Numbered from the stretch's first letter, positions 41,448 through 49,148 are shown. The stretch: 64,000 bases of DNA from Kribbella sp. NBC_01245 (GCF_036226525.1 NZ_CP108487.1:4402001-4466000); one strand, 5' to 3'. The notes: a model not told the origin generated them from the sequence alone. Numbers and translations are program-made.

Positions 41448-44170
41448 GCGACGTTCCGGCGACGCGTGGCGACGATGGCGACCGTGCCGAGGAGGACGAG
41501 CACGGCGCCTAGGGCGATCCAGCCTGTTCCGATCGAGGCACCGGTTGCGGCGAGTGAGCAACTAACGGTGGGTACCGCCTTTGGCCCTCCTTGGGAAGAG
41601 CCGCCTCCGCCCCCGGACGTGTCGCCGACGATGAACGTGATGGTGGCGGAATCGCTGGACTTGTTGCCTGAGGCAAGCGTCGCGCTGTGGGTGAACGTGA
41701 CGCGGTAGGTGCCGGCCTTGGTGAACGCCCAGTTGCCGTGGGCATGCGTACCGGGCGCGATCCGGAACGTGTCCGGCAATCCGTCACCACTGTTGAAGAT
41801 CACCTTCGGCTGCCCGAACGAGTCGAACTCGAATACGGCCAATCGCCCCGGACCATCGACCCGGTCGAGCCGCCAGTCGATACCGGCCGGCACCTGGGCC
41901 GCGGTCAGCTCCTCGGTGTTCCAGCCGAGCCAGACGACGCCGTCCTTCTGCGTCTGCGGGATCTGCCAGATCGGGCTACCGGCGGCGCCGAGGAATCCGA
42001 ATGCACCACCCGGCGCCTTCGCCGCGGCCGCGTTCGTCAATCGCACGGTGACCTCGGCGGGGTCGCGCCAGATCGGCGTACCGGCCTTGGTGCCGTCTTT
42101 GAGGCGCGAGGCCAGCGAACCGTTCTCCAGCCGTACGGCGTAATCGGCGTGCCCGGTCGCGAGCGCCACCCCACCCGGCGTCGTCGTGGGCGACGTCGTT
42201 GTGGTCGGCGTGGTCGCCGTACTTCCAGGTGTCGTGGCGGCGGTCGGCTGGGTGCTGGTCGACGTGGTGACACACGGCGGGAGCTTGGTGGGCTGCGCTA
42301 CCGGAGCTTTCGGATCAGTGCTCGGCGTGGGAGCCGTCGGCGGGACCGTCGGCGACGGAGTCGTGGGAGGCGTCGTCGGCGAGGGCGTGGTTGGCGGGGT
42401 CGTCGGCGGCGTACTCGGCGGCGGTGTCGTTGGCGGCGGCGTTGTTGGCGGCGTACTCGGCGGTGGGCCTCCCGGACAGAGTGCGGCCAGGTCCGTCGCG
42501 CCTACCGCGACCGGCAGCGTGGCGGTGTCGCTGAGCTGGACGCCCGCCTTGGTCGTCGCGGAATACGTGAACGTCAGCCGGTAGATGCCTTGCCGGGTGA
42601 ACGCCCAGTTGCCATGGGCATGCGTCGGCTCGGCCAACGAGATCGCCTGCGGCAGCGCCTTCCCACTGTCGAACGAGACCAACGGCTGCCCGAACTGGTC
42701 GAACTGGTAGACCGCCACCTTGCCCGGCCCCTCGACCTTGTCCAGGGACCATCGCACCGGCCCGGCCAATGCGTTGTAGTCGACGGATTCGGTGTTCCAT
42801 CCGGCCCAAAGCAGGTCATCCGCCTGCGTCTGCGGGATCTGCCAGATCGTCGCGCCCGGCGCACCGAGGAAGCGGTATTCCGGCGCGGCCGGGACCGTCT
42901 CGTCCCCCGACGGTCGGACGTGGAATGCGACCGTTCCAGGATCACGCCAGACCGGACTCCCCTGCGTCCCGTCCTTCACCTGAAACCGCAGCCGCCCATC
43001 GACCGAACGCGCCGCCACATCCACATGCCCAACCCCCAACACCGCACTCACACACGCAGGCGGCTTCGGCGTACCCGGCGGATTCGTCGGAGGCGTCGTC
43101 GGCGGGTTGGTCGGAGGCGTCGTCGGCGGGGTCGTCGGCGGAGTGGTTGGGGGCGCGGTGGTGATGGTGAGCTGGACGGGCTCGGAGGTCGACGGGCCAA
43201 ACGCGGCAGGGTCCGCGGGGACGAAGCGCGCGGTGAGCGGATGCACGCCCGCGGCCAAACCACTGGCCCGAATCGTCGCCAGTCCGTCGGTCACCGGCGC
43301 ACCGCCGAGCAGGTTGCCGCCATCGAGGAATTCCACCGAACCAACAGCATTCGCGGGCGAAACCGTGGCGGTCAGCGCGACGGGATCCGTACTGCTTGCG
43401 GGATTCGGCGAAGCCGCCAACATCGTCGCGGTCGGCGTACCGACCGGCTCGTACGGTCCGACCACGAACGTGTAATCGATCGGCCCCGAGCTGATCGCCT
43501 GCCCAGCGACCGTGACCGCCTTGGCCTCGAACGTGACGGTATACGTGCCGAGCTGCGTGAATGCCCAGTTGGCGTGCACGTGCCGCCCGACCGGCTGGTG
43601 CAACGTACGGATCGACGGGTCGGCCGAGCTGAACAACCTCGGCACCGAACCGGTGTGATCGTAGTTGTAGAACACCTCGACATTGCCCGGCCCTTCGCTG
43701 GCCAGCAAGGTCAACTCGATCGAGTCATCGCGCAGTACGCCGGCGGGAATCGTCTCGGTATCCCACCCAGGCCAAATCAGCTCGGGATCCTGCGACTCCG
43801 GCGCGATCCAAACGGGATCCCCCGGCTTGCCAAGAAACGAGAACGCCGGCAAATCAGGCAATTCCACCCGCGCCGACCCTCGATCCTCCAGGTTAAAGAT
43901 CAACCCCGCCGGATCCGCCTCCCGCGTATCCCCACCACTCCCGATCCGCGTCGACAACCCCAACGCCGCCCCGTCATACGTCGCATGCAACGCATCCACA
44001 TGAACCGCCCGCAACACCTCCTTCCCTGCAAGCGATCCCCCCACCCCAACCGAACCAGTCGCGGGCGAGGCGGTCGCGGTCGGCGCGGCCAACGCAGGCA
44101 GGGACAGTACGGCCAACGTGGCAAGCAAAACGGGCAGGGCAAAGCGAAGTCGTTGGTGCGCGGCGGTCAC
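41444..44170 (-). CDS. Surface protein with three choice-of-anchor M repeats and LAATG sorting signal
   Basis: This 908-residue cell-wall protein has a signal peptide (LPVLLATLAVLSLPALA), three anchored-repeat domains (~50-255, ~380-560, ~660-830) each ending with HxHxNWAF (HVHANWAF, HAHGNWAF, HAHGNWAF), an Ig-like domain (TPTATMLAASPNPASSTDPV) after the first, and proline/threonine spacers (PPTTPPTTPPTTPP). It ends with LAATG, a hydrophobic helix and TRRRNVA, a class E sortase signal. GTG 44170 has GGGGGA upstream; the extension to 44263 is not supported. First gene of the seven-gene operon; upstream Zur-like box. Likely the outermost metal-binding layer. Confidence 0.88.
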   Translation of the reverse strand: MTAAHQRLRFALPVLLATLAVLSLPALAAPTATASPATGSVGVGGSLAGKEVLRAVHVDALHATYDGAALGLSTRIGSGGDTREADPAGLIFNLEDRGSARVELPDLPAFSFLGKPGDPVWIAPESQDPELIWPGWDTETIPAGVLRDDSIELTLLASEGPGNVEVFYNYDHTGSVPRLFSSADPSIRTLHQPVGRHVHANWAFTQLGTYTVTFEAKAVTVAGQAISSGPIDYTFVVGPYEPVGTPTATMLAASPNPASSTDPVALTATVSPANAVGSVEFLDGGNLLGGAPVTDGLATIRASGLAAGVHPLTARFVPADPAAFGPSTSEPVQLTITTAPPTTPPTTPPTTPPTNPPTTPPTNPPGTPKPPACVSAVLGVGHVDVAARSVDGRLRFQVKDGTQGSPVWRDPGTVAFHVRPSGDETVPAAPEYRFLGAPGATIWQIPQTQADDLLWAGWNTESVDYNALAGPVRWSLDKVEGPGKVAVYQFDQFGQPLVSFDSGKALPQAISLAEPTHAHGNWAFTRQGIYRLTFTYSATTKAGVQLSDTATLPVAVGATDLAALCPGGPPPSTPPTTPPPTTPPPSTPPTTPPTTPSPTTPPTTPSPTVPPTAPTPSTDPKAPVAQPTKLPPCVTTSTSTQPTAATTPGSTATTPTTTTSPTTTPGGVALATGHADYAVRLENGSLASRLKDGTKAGTPIWRDPAEVTVRLTNAAAAKAPGGAFGFLGAAGSPIWQIPQTQKDGVVWLGWNTEELTAAQVPAGIDWRLDRVDGPGRLAVFEFDSFGQPKVIFNSGDGLPDTFRIAPGTHAHGNWAFTKAGTYRVTFTHSATLASGNKSSDSATITFIVGDTSGGGGGSSQGGPKAVPTVSCSLAATGASIGTGWIALGAVLVLLGTVAIVATRRRNVA

Positions 44171-44257
44171 CGGGTCCCCCAGCAATAGAGCGATCAGCGG
44201 GTCAACCCACGCGCCGACCCCCGACGGCCTACGTGAGCAAACCCACCTTATCTGACC

Positions 44258-44272
44258 TGACAACCATTTTCA
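44258..44272. promoter_or_regulatory. Zur-like box upstream of the metal-uptake operon
   Basis: TGACAACCATTTTCA matches 12 of 15 positions of the actinobacterial Zur palindrome TGAAAATGATTTTCA. On the minus strand it lies 88 bp before the surface-protein GTG, and between a possible -35 (TTACTG) and -10 (GATAAG) with an 18-bp spacer, a good repressor position. Confidence 0.55.
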
Positions 44273-44316
44273 GTAAGCCTCCGCAAAACTCCGCGTACTT
44301 CCACCCAAAACTCGTC

Positions 44317-44719
44317 CTCCACCCCCAACACGCCAAGCCCCTCGGCGTATCCCGTTCATCGGGCCCTTGTAACCCGGCGTGCCGCGCATCATCGGTCCCT
44401 TGCGACCAAAAGCGTGGGCCCATCGCTCTTCGCATTCATTCGTCGGAATCCGCCCTCGCTCGTGCGCTGACCTGCACGGACCCAGTGGTGGCTAAGAGGG
44501 CGGATTCCGACGAATGAATGCAAAGAGAAGGTGCCGGGCGGACGCCGCGGAAGACCCGCGCGTGGTCAGAACGGACCGATGAACGGCAACACACCGCGTC
44601 ACAACGGCCGGACGACGCGCCGGGAACTGGTCAGAAGGGACCGATGAAGGGCGGCGCGCCGGGTTACAAGGGCCCGATGAACGGCATACACGTGGGGGTT
44701 TGGCGTGTCGGGGGCGAGG
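44317..44719. repeat. Outer inverted repeat flanking A3
   Basis: The arms are about 92 nt each. The best-conserved part CCGTTCATCGGGCCCTTGTA (44352-44371) has its exact complement at 44665-44684, and pairing extends about 30 nt further on one side and 35 nt on the other with substitutions but few indels. Units of AGGGACCGATGAA type recur in tandem inside the right arm region. The A3 element is nested in the middle. Confidence 0.7.
44426..44527. repeat. A-family intergenic inverted repeat (copy A3)
   Basis: The 32-bp arms at 44426-44457 and 44496-44527 pair with a single mismatch (a G-U in RNA); the arm contains GCATTCATTCGTCGGAATCC. The 38-nt loop contains CGCTGACCTGCAC, present inverted in the A2 loop. 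It follows the minus-strand YnfA-like gene, so it probably terminates it. Confidence 0.85.
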
Positions 44720-44729
44720 GCGGCGGTGG

Positions 44730-45062
44730 TTAGGGGCGGGGGGCGTACATGATTATGGCGACGCCTAGGAGGCAGATGGCGGCGCCGGTTAGGTCGTAGC
44801 GGTCGGGGTGGAATTTGTCGACGAGGATGCCCCAGGCTAGGGATCCGGCTACGAAGATGCCGCCGTATGCCGCGAGGATGCGGCCGAAGTGGGGATCGGG
44901 CTGGAAGGTCGCGACGAAGCCATAGGCGCCGAGGGCAACGATTCCGGCGGCGATCCACCAGAGGCCGCGATGTTCGCGCCAGCCTTGCCAGATCAGCCAG
45001 GCGCCGCCGATCTCCGCGATGGCGGCCAGTACGAACAACGCGATGGATCTGGCGATGGTCAT
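44730..45062 (-). CDS. YnfA/UPF0060 family membrane protein
   Basis: This 110-residue protein has four membrane helices: IALFVLAAIAEIGGAWLIW, WWIAAGIVALGAYGFVA, GRILAAYGGIFVAGSLAWGI and LTGAAICLLGVAIIMYAP, typical of the small-multidrug-resistance-like YnfA family (SMR superfamily). It may export a small cation or metal complex. ATG 45062 lies 14 bp after the MerR gene stop, so it is the last gene of the MerR operon. The start context is poor (GTCACC ATG), perhaps relying on coupling. Confidence 0.85.
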   Translation of the reverse strand: MTIARSIALFVLAAIAEIGGAWLIWQGWREHRGLWWIAAGIVALGAYGFVATFQPDPHFGRILAAYGGIFVAGSLAWGILVDKFHPDRYDLTGAAICLLGVAIIMYAPRP

Positions 45063-45076
45063 GGTGACGAACGTAC

Positions 45077-45577
45077 TCAGTCGGTTGCCGTACCACCCGT
45101 CGCCAGGCCGCTGAAGGGCAAGGGGCAGTTCGGGCTTTGCGCGCATTCGATCAGGTCGTCGCAACCGACCTCGAGCGCTTCCCGCAGGGTGCCGACGATC
45201 ACGGTCAGGTCGGCGATCTTGGCCTCCACATCGGCCAACTTCTGCCGCGCCCTGACCTGCAGCCCCTCCTCGGATCGCCCACCAGCGCCCACGCGTGGAA
45301 GGGCGGGAGGCCGTATTCCGTCCGCGCTGTGTGGGGTCCGGCCGTGGTGGTGGGCGGCTACTAGTAGGTCGGCGATTTCTTCCAGGGTGAAGCCGAGGCG
45401 CTGGGATGCCTTGATCACTCGCAATATCGTCACGGCCTCGGGCGGGTAGAGGCGATGGCCGCCGGGACTGCGATTCGGCTCGGCGAGTAGGCCGCGGCGT
45501 TCGTAGTAGCGCAGGGTCTGCAGGTTCACCCCGGCGGCGGCCGCGACCTGGCCGCTGCGTAATGCCGTCGCGGTCAT
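45077..45577 (-). CDS. MerR-family transcriptional activator (metal-type)
   Basis: This 166-residue regulator has the MerR HTH (SGQVAAAAGVNLQTLRYYER then RGLLAEPNRSPGGHRLYPPE), a dimerisation helix (RARQKLADVEAKIADLTVIV) and a C-terminal Cys motif GCDDLIECAQSPNCPLPF (C-x5-C-x5-C). That matches metal-sensing MerR relatives, although the Tn501-type Cys82 position is replaced by a His-rich AAHHHG. Its ATG overlaps the preceding gene stop (ATGA). It probably activates its own operon from the MerR-type promoter at 45923-45953. Confidence 0.85.
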   Translation of the reverse strand: MTATALRSGQVAAAAGVNLQTLRYYERRGLLAEPNRSPGGHRLYPPEAVTILRVIKASQRLGFTLEEIADLLVAAHHHGRTPHSADGIRPPALPRVGAGGRSEEGLQVRARQKLADVEAKIADLTVIVGTLREALEVGCDDLIECAQSPNCPLPFSGLATGGTATD

Positions 45578-45915
45578 GCCGACAACGCCTTGGCCGCTCG
45601 GCCAGCAAAGGCGTCCAGCACATCGACGTACGTCGGAGGCACCGTCACGTCTAGCCGCAACTCGCCGTTGGCCTCAGCGGCGAAGGCGAACGTGAAGAAG
45701 GAGCAGCAGCTCGCCTCGCGCGCGGCCAAATCCCGCGCTGCCGCCTCGGCCGTCGCGTCGAGCCGCAGCCGCAACCACGTCGGCTCGACCCGATCAACGC
45801 CTTGGAGGCTGCGCGCGAACAACTCGTCGAACTCGGCAACCCGCGACGGCTGCTCCACCGTCGGCAACGTGCAAGCCTCCGGTGCCCAATCATCGGCAGG
45901 GCTGAATGTGCTCAT
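45574..45915 (-). CDS. Small Cys-containing protein of the MerR operon
   Basis: This 113-residue soluble protein has two conserved-looking Cys features, EACTLPTVEQPSRVAEFDEL near the N-terminus and AREASCCSFFTFAF in the centre, and ends with TYVDVLDAFAGRAAKALSA. It has no enzyme motif; I have seen similar sequences next to MerR genes but cannot name the family. The ATG at 45915 lies 7 bp after the -10 of a MerR-type promoter, so its mRNA is probably leaderless. Metal or thiol binding by the Cys residues is a guess. Confidence 0.7.
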   Translation of the reverse strand: MSTFSPADDWAPEACTLPTVEQPSRVAEFDELFARSLQGVDRVEPTWLRLRLDATAEAAARDLAAREASCCSFFTFAFAAEANGELRLDVTVPPTYVDVLDAFAGRAAKALSA

Positions 45916-45922
45916 ACTTCGA

Positions 45923-45953
45923 CGGTAAACCCGTACCTAAGTACCGGATGCAA
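45923..45953 (-). promoter_or_regulatory. MerR-type promoter with 19-bp spacer
   Basis: On the minus strand TTGCAT (-35, 45953-45948), a 19-bp spacer holding CCGGTACTTAGGTACGG, and TTACCG (-10, 45928-45923). The over-long spacer with a CCG-GTAC...GTAC-GG dyad is the hallmark of MerR-activated promoters (compare CCGTACATGAGTACGG of mer operons). Transcription should begin at or next to the ATG at 45915. Confidence 0.7.
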
Positions 45954-46722
45954 GTCTTTCAAAGAACTCCGTCGTCGGGCGATAGCCGGCGGCCCGAAGC
46001 AGGACCGCAGTCGACCCGTCGACGGTCGGCCTATCGGCGGTCGGCTGATCGTCGCGGTGCTGGTCGTCGCGGTGCTGAGCGTCGGGGCGCTGGGAGACTA
46101 CGGCTACTACGGCGCCGCGGCGGCTTGCTGCCTGCTCGAGCTCGGCCAAAGCGGCGGCGGAAGCCACGGCGTTGACCAGGAGAACCGGACCGCCAGGAGC
46201 GTAGATCGGCGGCGCCGGCACGAGCCGGACACCCTCGGCTCCCAGCAGCGACTCGGCAGGAACCGGCGGCTGGTCCCCCAGTGGCGACTCGGCAGGTGCG
46301 GGATTCGGGTCGAGGTCGCGGTGCCACCAGGTCTCGACGACGGATAGGCCGAGCTCGGAGACGGCCTGTCGGCGCAACGGCTCAGGCACCGGGCAGACCA
46401 CCCGCAGCGGTCCACGTCGCGCCACCTCGCCGAGAAGACGCGCACCGTCTGTCGACCAGAAGGCGTCGTCCACGGCCATGTCGTCGACGACAAGCCGGTT
46501 CCCGTTGGGCGCCGCGATGGCGAAGCCGCGGTCTGTGCGCAGGCTAACCACGTCCGGCGACCGGATCAGCTCGCCGATCCACTCACTGTGAACCCTCCGA
46601 GCATCAGGCGCGGGACGCCAGAATCGCGGCGCGAAGCCGGCGATCCGCTGCCGCCGTCTCGCGGCGAGGTCGACCACCCATTCGATGTCCTGCGCGGCCA
46701 GTTCGCGCGGCTCGTCGGTCAT
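45937..46722 (-). CDS. Hypothetical protein, possibly GNAT-like
   Basis: This 261-residue protein reads MTDEPRELAAQDIEWVVDLA, RRQRIAGFAPRFWRPAPDAR, then RGFAIAAPNGNRLVVDDMAV and later VETWWHRDL. The order of segments resembles a degenerate N-acetyltransferase, but I cannot confirm it. A short direct repeat QHRDDQHRDDQ comes late. ATG 46722 chosen because upstream sequence is unlike protein and is shared with the divergent DGPF gene. Its 3' end contains the -35 of the MerR-type promoter. Confidence 0.55.
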   Translation of the reverse strand: MTDEPRELAAQDIEWVVDLAARRRQRIAGFAPRFWRPAPDARRVHSEWIGELIRSPDVVSLRTDRGFAIAAPNGNRLVVDDMAVDDAFWSTDGARLLGEVARRGPLRVVCPVPEPLRRQAVSELGLSVVETWWHRDLDPNPAPAESPLGDQPPVPAESLLGAEGVRLVPAPPIYAPGGPVLLVNAVASAAALAELEQAASRRGAVVAVVSQRPDAQHRDDQHRDDQPTADRPTVDGSTAVLLRAAGYRPTTEFFERLASGT

Positions 46723-46820
46723 CTCGTCACGATAGCCATGGCCGATGTCCTTTTCCTGGGGCGGCGTTCGTTCCATTCTTGAGGGGCCAAGGTGGGCCCG
46801 CGTGATGAAGGAGTATTCCG

Positions 46821-47168
46821 ATGGCGCAGTACCTCGTATTGACCTACACCGCGGACGTGAATTGGTGGGCGCCCGAACAAGCGGATGAGCTCGCGGAATA
46901 CCGGCAGTTCGCCGTCGACAATGCCGAAAGCATCCGCGCGAGCGCCGTACTTCACCCGACCAGTACGGCAACAGTGGTTCGCGTCGAAGGCGCCCGGGGC
47001 GGGAATGTGGTGACGACGGACGGGCCGTACGCCGAGACCAAGGAAGCGCTGACCGGGTATTACCTGGTCGACGCCGAAGACCTCGAGGCCGCGGTGGCGA
47101 TCGCGACCGAATTGCCGGCGGCGTGGAACGGTGCCGTCGAGGTGCGTCCGGTCATCCTCGCCAAATAG
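46821..47168 (+). CDS. YCII/DGPF-domain protein
   Basis: This 115-residue protein has the YCII-like fold and the eponymous motif TTDGPYAETKEALTGYYLVD with surrounding EAAVAIATELPAAW. DGPF proteins are found next to ECF42 sigma factors and may be their effectors. ATG 46821 follows GAAGGAG. The sigma gene starts 7 bp after its stop, so the two form one unit. Biochemical role unknown. Confidence 0.88.
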   Translation: MAQYLVLTYTADVNWWAPEQADELAEYRQFAVDNAESIRASAVLHPTSTATVVRVEGARGGNVVTTDGPYAETKEALTGYYLVDAEDLEAAVAIATELPAAWNGAVEVRPVILAK

Positions 47169-47175
47169 GTCCCTG

Positions 47176-48447
47176 GTGAATCCATCGCGTGACCCCGTGC
47201 TCGACACGGTGGCCGAGACGGTTCGGGTCGAGGGCGCGCGCATTCTCGCGACCTTGATCCGGACCGTCGGCGACGTGCAACTGGCCGAGGACGCCGTCCA
47301 GGAGGCGACCCTCGCTGCGCTCGGCGCTTGGCCGGTGACGGGAGTGCCGCCGCAGCCGCGCGCTTGGCTCACGGTGACCGCGCGTAGGAAGGCGATCGAC
47401 ATCATCCGCCGCGAACGAGCCCGTCCCGACAAGGAACTCGACGGGCTACGGATGATCGAACTGCAGAAGTCCGAGCTGCCCTCCGACGAGATCATGTACG
47501 ACGACCTGCTGCGGCTGATCTTCACTTGTTGCCATCCCGCCCTATCTCCGGCCACCCGGATCGCCCTTGCCTTGCGAACCCTGTGCGGGCTCTCGCCGGC
47601 GCAGATCGCGGCCGTCCTACTCACCACCGAGGCCGGTACGACGAAACGCCTGACCCGGGCTCGACAGAAGATCGCCGCGGCCCACATCCCCTACCGGGTC
47701 CCGGCCTCTAATGAGCTGGCTGACCGATTGCCTGCGGTATGCGGGGTGATCCATAGCCTGTACACCGCCGGCCATGCGCCGGTCGACGGCCAGAACGCAT
47801 ATGACCTGGACGTTTGCGCCGAGGCGATCCGGCTGGCCGAACTCCTGCACGAGCTACTTCCGGACCAGCCGACACCGACCGCCGTGCTGGCGTTGCTACT
47901 CCTCACCGAGGCCCGCCGACCGGCACGGCTCGACTCGAATGGCGACGTGGTGACGCTCGACTGTCAGGACCGTGGCCGGTGGGACGCGGCGGCAATCACT
48001 CGTGGGATCGAGCTTCTCAATGATTCATTGCGCCGCTCGGACGCGCAGGCGGACGCCCACCAGCTCCAGGCGGCCATCGCGGCCGAGCATGCCCGGGCGC
48101 CGGCCTATGACGCGACGGACTGGACGGAGATCCTGCGCCTGTACGACCTACTCGTGTCGATCGCGCCGAGCGATGTCGCGGGCCTTGGCCGGGTGGTAGC
48201 CGCAGCCGAGGCGACTGGGGCAGCGACTGGCCTCGCGATGCTGGCCGAACTACCGCCCAGCGCCAGGTGGCACACGGTTCGCGCCGAACTACTCGCCCGC
48301 GAGGGTCAGTACGCCGAAGCAGCCCGCGCCCTCACCGACTCACTCGACGACGGATCGGCCACGCAGCCGGAACGACGACACCGGGAACGACGTCGCGAGA
48401 AGTTCCTCCAACTGGCCGCGTCTAACCGTGGCGCAGAACCGCAATGA
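47176..48447 (+). CDS. ECF42-type sigma factor with TPR-like C-terminal extension
   Basis: This 423-residue sigma factor has region 2 (ARILATLIRTVGDVQLAEDA, VQEATLAALGAWP), a second segment (YDDLLRLIFTCCHPALSPAT), region 4 (IALALRTLCGLSPAQIAAVL with TKRLTRARQKIA) and a ~220-residue helical C-terminal extension characteristic of ECF42 (DUF6596 plus TPR-like helices; e.g. LHELLPDQPTPTAVLALLLL). GTG 47176 is the best start. ECF42 with an adjoining DGPF gene is the documented arrangement. The stimulus is unknown. Confidence 0.88.
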   Translation: MNPSRDPVLDTVAETVRVEGARILATLIRTVGDVQLAEDAVQEATLAALGAWPVTGVPPQPRAWLTVTARRKAIDIIRRERARPDKELDGLRMIELQKSELPSDEIMYDDLLRLIFTCCHPALSPATRIALALRTLCGLSPAQIAAVLLTTEAGTTKRLTRARQKIAAAHIPYRVPASNELADRLPAVCGVIHSLYTAGHAPVDGQNAYDLDVCAEAIRLAELLHELLPDQPTPTAVLALLLLTEARRPARLDSNGDVVTLDCQDRGRWDAAAITRGIELLNDSLRRSDAQADAHQLQAAIAAEHARAPAYDATDWTEILRLYDLLVSIAPSDVAGLGRVVAAAEATGAATGLAMLAELPPSARWHTVRAELLAREGQYAEAARALTDSLDDGSATQPERRHRERRREKFLQLAASNRGAEPQ

Positions 48448-48521
48448 TGAACGAGCGAAGGATTTCGTGCCAACTCCGCCTCCCTGCACCCCGTACCGCC
48501 CGCCCGCCGTCTCAGCTGAAC

Positions 48522-49145
48522 TCAGCACATCACCCGGGCCGCGGCCTGGAACAGCAACACCACCGAGGTCGCTCCCGGGTCCTGGTGCCCGACGCTGCGT
48601 TCACCGAGGTAGCTCGCCCGCCCCTTGCGGGCGAGCATCGGGATCGTTGCGTGACACCCAGACTCGGCGGCAGCAAATGCCGTGCGGAGCTGGACACAGA
48701 GGTCTCCCTCCGCAGGCAACGCGTAAACCGCCGGCGCGAGTGCGTCGTACATGGTCTTGTCGCCGGCCTCGGCCCGGCCGCGGGCGACGACGCCCTCGAG
48801 TCCGGCCCGCAGGCCTGCGGCAAGACCGGCGGAGTTGAGGTCCTGCGTGTCGCCGACTGCGGCACCAAGGCGGCGGAAGAACGTGCCGAAGAGTGGACCG
48901 GTGGCGCCACCGGTCTTGTTGATCACCGTTTGGCCGAGCTGATCGAACAGCGTGCCCACAATCCCCGCCGGGTTCGCGTCCAGCACGGAGACTGCCACTG
49001 CAAGGCCGCGGTCGAGGTTCGTGCCATGATCACCATCGCCGATGGCCGCATCCAGCGCGTTCAACTGATCCTTGGTCGCGGCGACCACTCGGGCGAACTC
49101 CCGGATCCACTCGGACAGCACCTCGACTGAAGCGGTCTCCGCCAT
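48522..49145 (-). CDS. dhaL: Dihydroxyacetone kinase, DhaL-type subunit
   Basis: This 207-residue protein matches the ADP/ATP-binding DhaL subunit: LNALDAAIGDGDHGTNLDRG (the metal-binding DGDHG aspartates), VINKTGGATGPLFGTFF, AEAGDKTMYDALAPAVYAL and a SYLGERSVGHQDPGATS ending. It phosphorylates dihydroxyacetone with a DhaK partner. Follows the aquaporin gene by 3 bp on the same strand. A second, fused DhaK-DhaL enzyme lies across the IclR gene, so two DhaL modules exist here. Confidence 0.9.
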   Translation of the reverse strand: MAETASVEVLSEWIREFARVVAATKDQLNALDAAIGDGDHGTNLDRGLAVAVSVLDANPAGIVGTLFDQLGQTVINKTGGATGPLFGTFFRRLGAAVGDTQDLNSAGLAAGLRAGLEGVVARGRAEAGDKTMYDALAPAVYALPAEGDLCVQLRTAFAAAESGCHATIPMLARKGRASYLGERSVGHQDPGATSVVLLFQAAARVMC

Positions 49146-49148
49146 TCT

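Larger units (their letters stand above)
44171..44729. other. Non-coding block of nested inverted repeats and Zur-like box
   Basis: No credible gene lies between the surface-protein start and the YnfA-like gene. It holds the Zur-like box (44258-44272), an outer inverted repeat (44317-44408 against 44628-44719), the A3 repeat inside it (44426-44527), and a ~32-bp degenerate tandem (44562-44696). Some repeat arms read as GYKGPMNGIxxGxWRVGG in both orientations. Confidence 0.7.

Noticed and set aside
41687..44188. 833-residue plus-strand frame opposite the surface protein
   Set aside because: Low-complexity Arg-rich shadow caused by the TPP-rich and GC-rich coding of the real gene.
44518..44733. 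Small open frame with GYKGPMNG repeats
   Set aside because: The same peptide can be read from the inverted partner arm, and changes between copies are not biased to silent sites; treated as a DNA/RNA repeat, not a gene.
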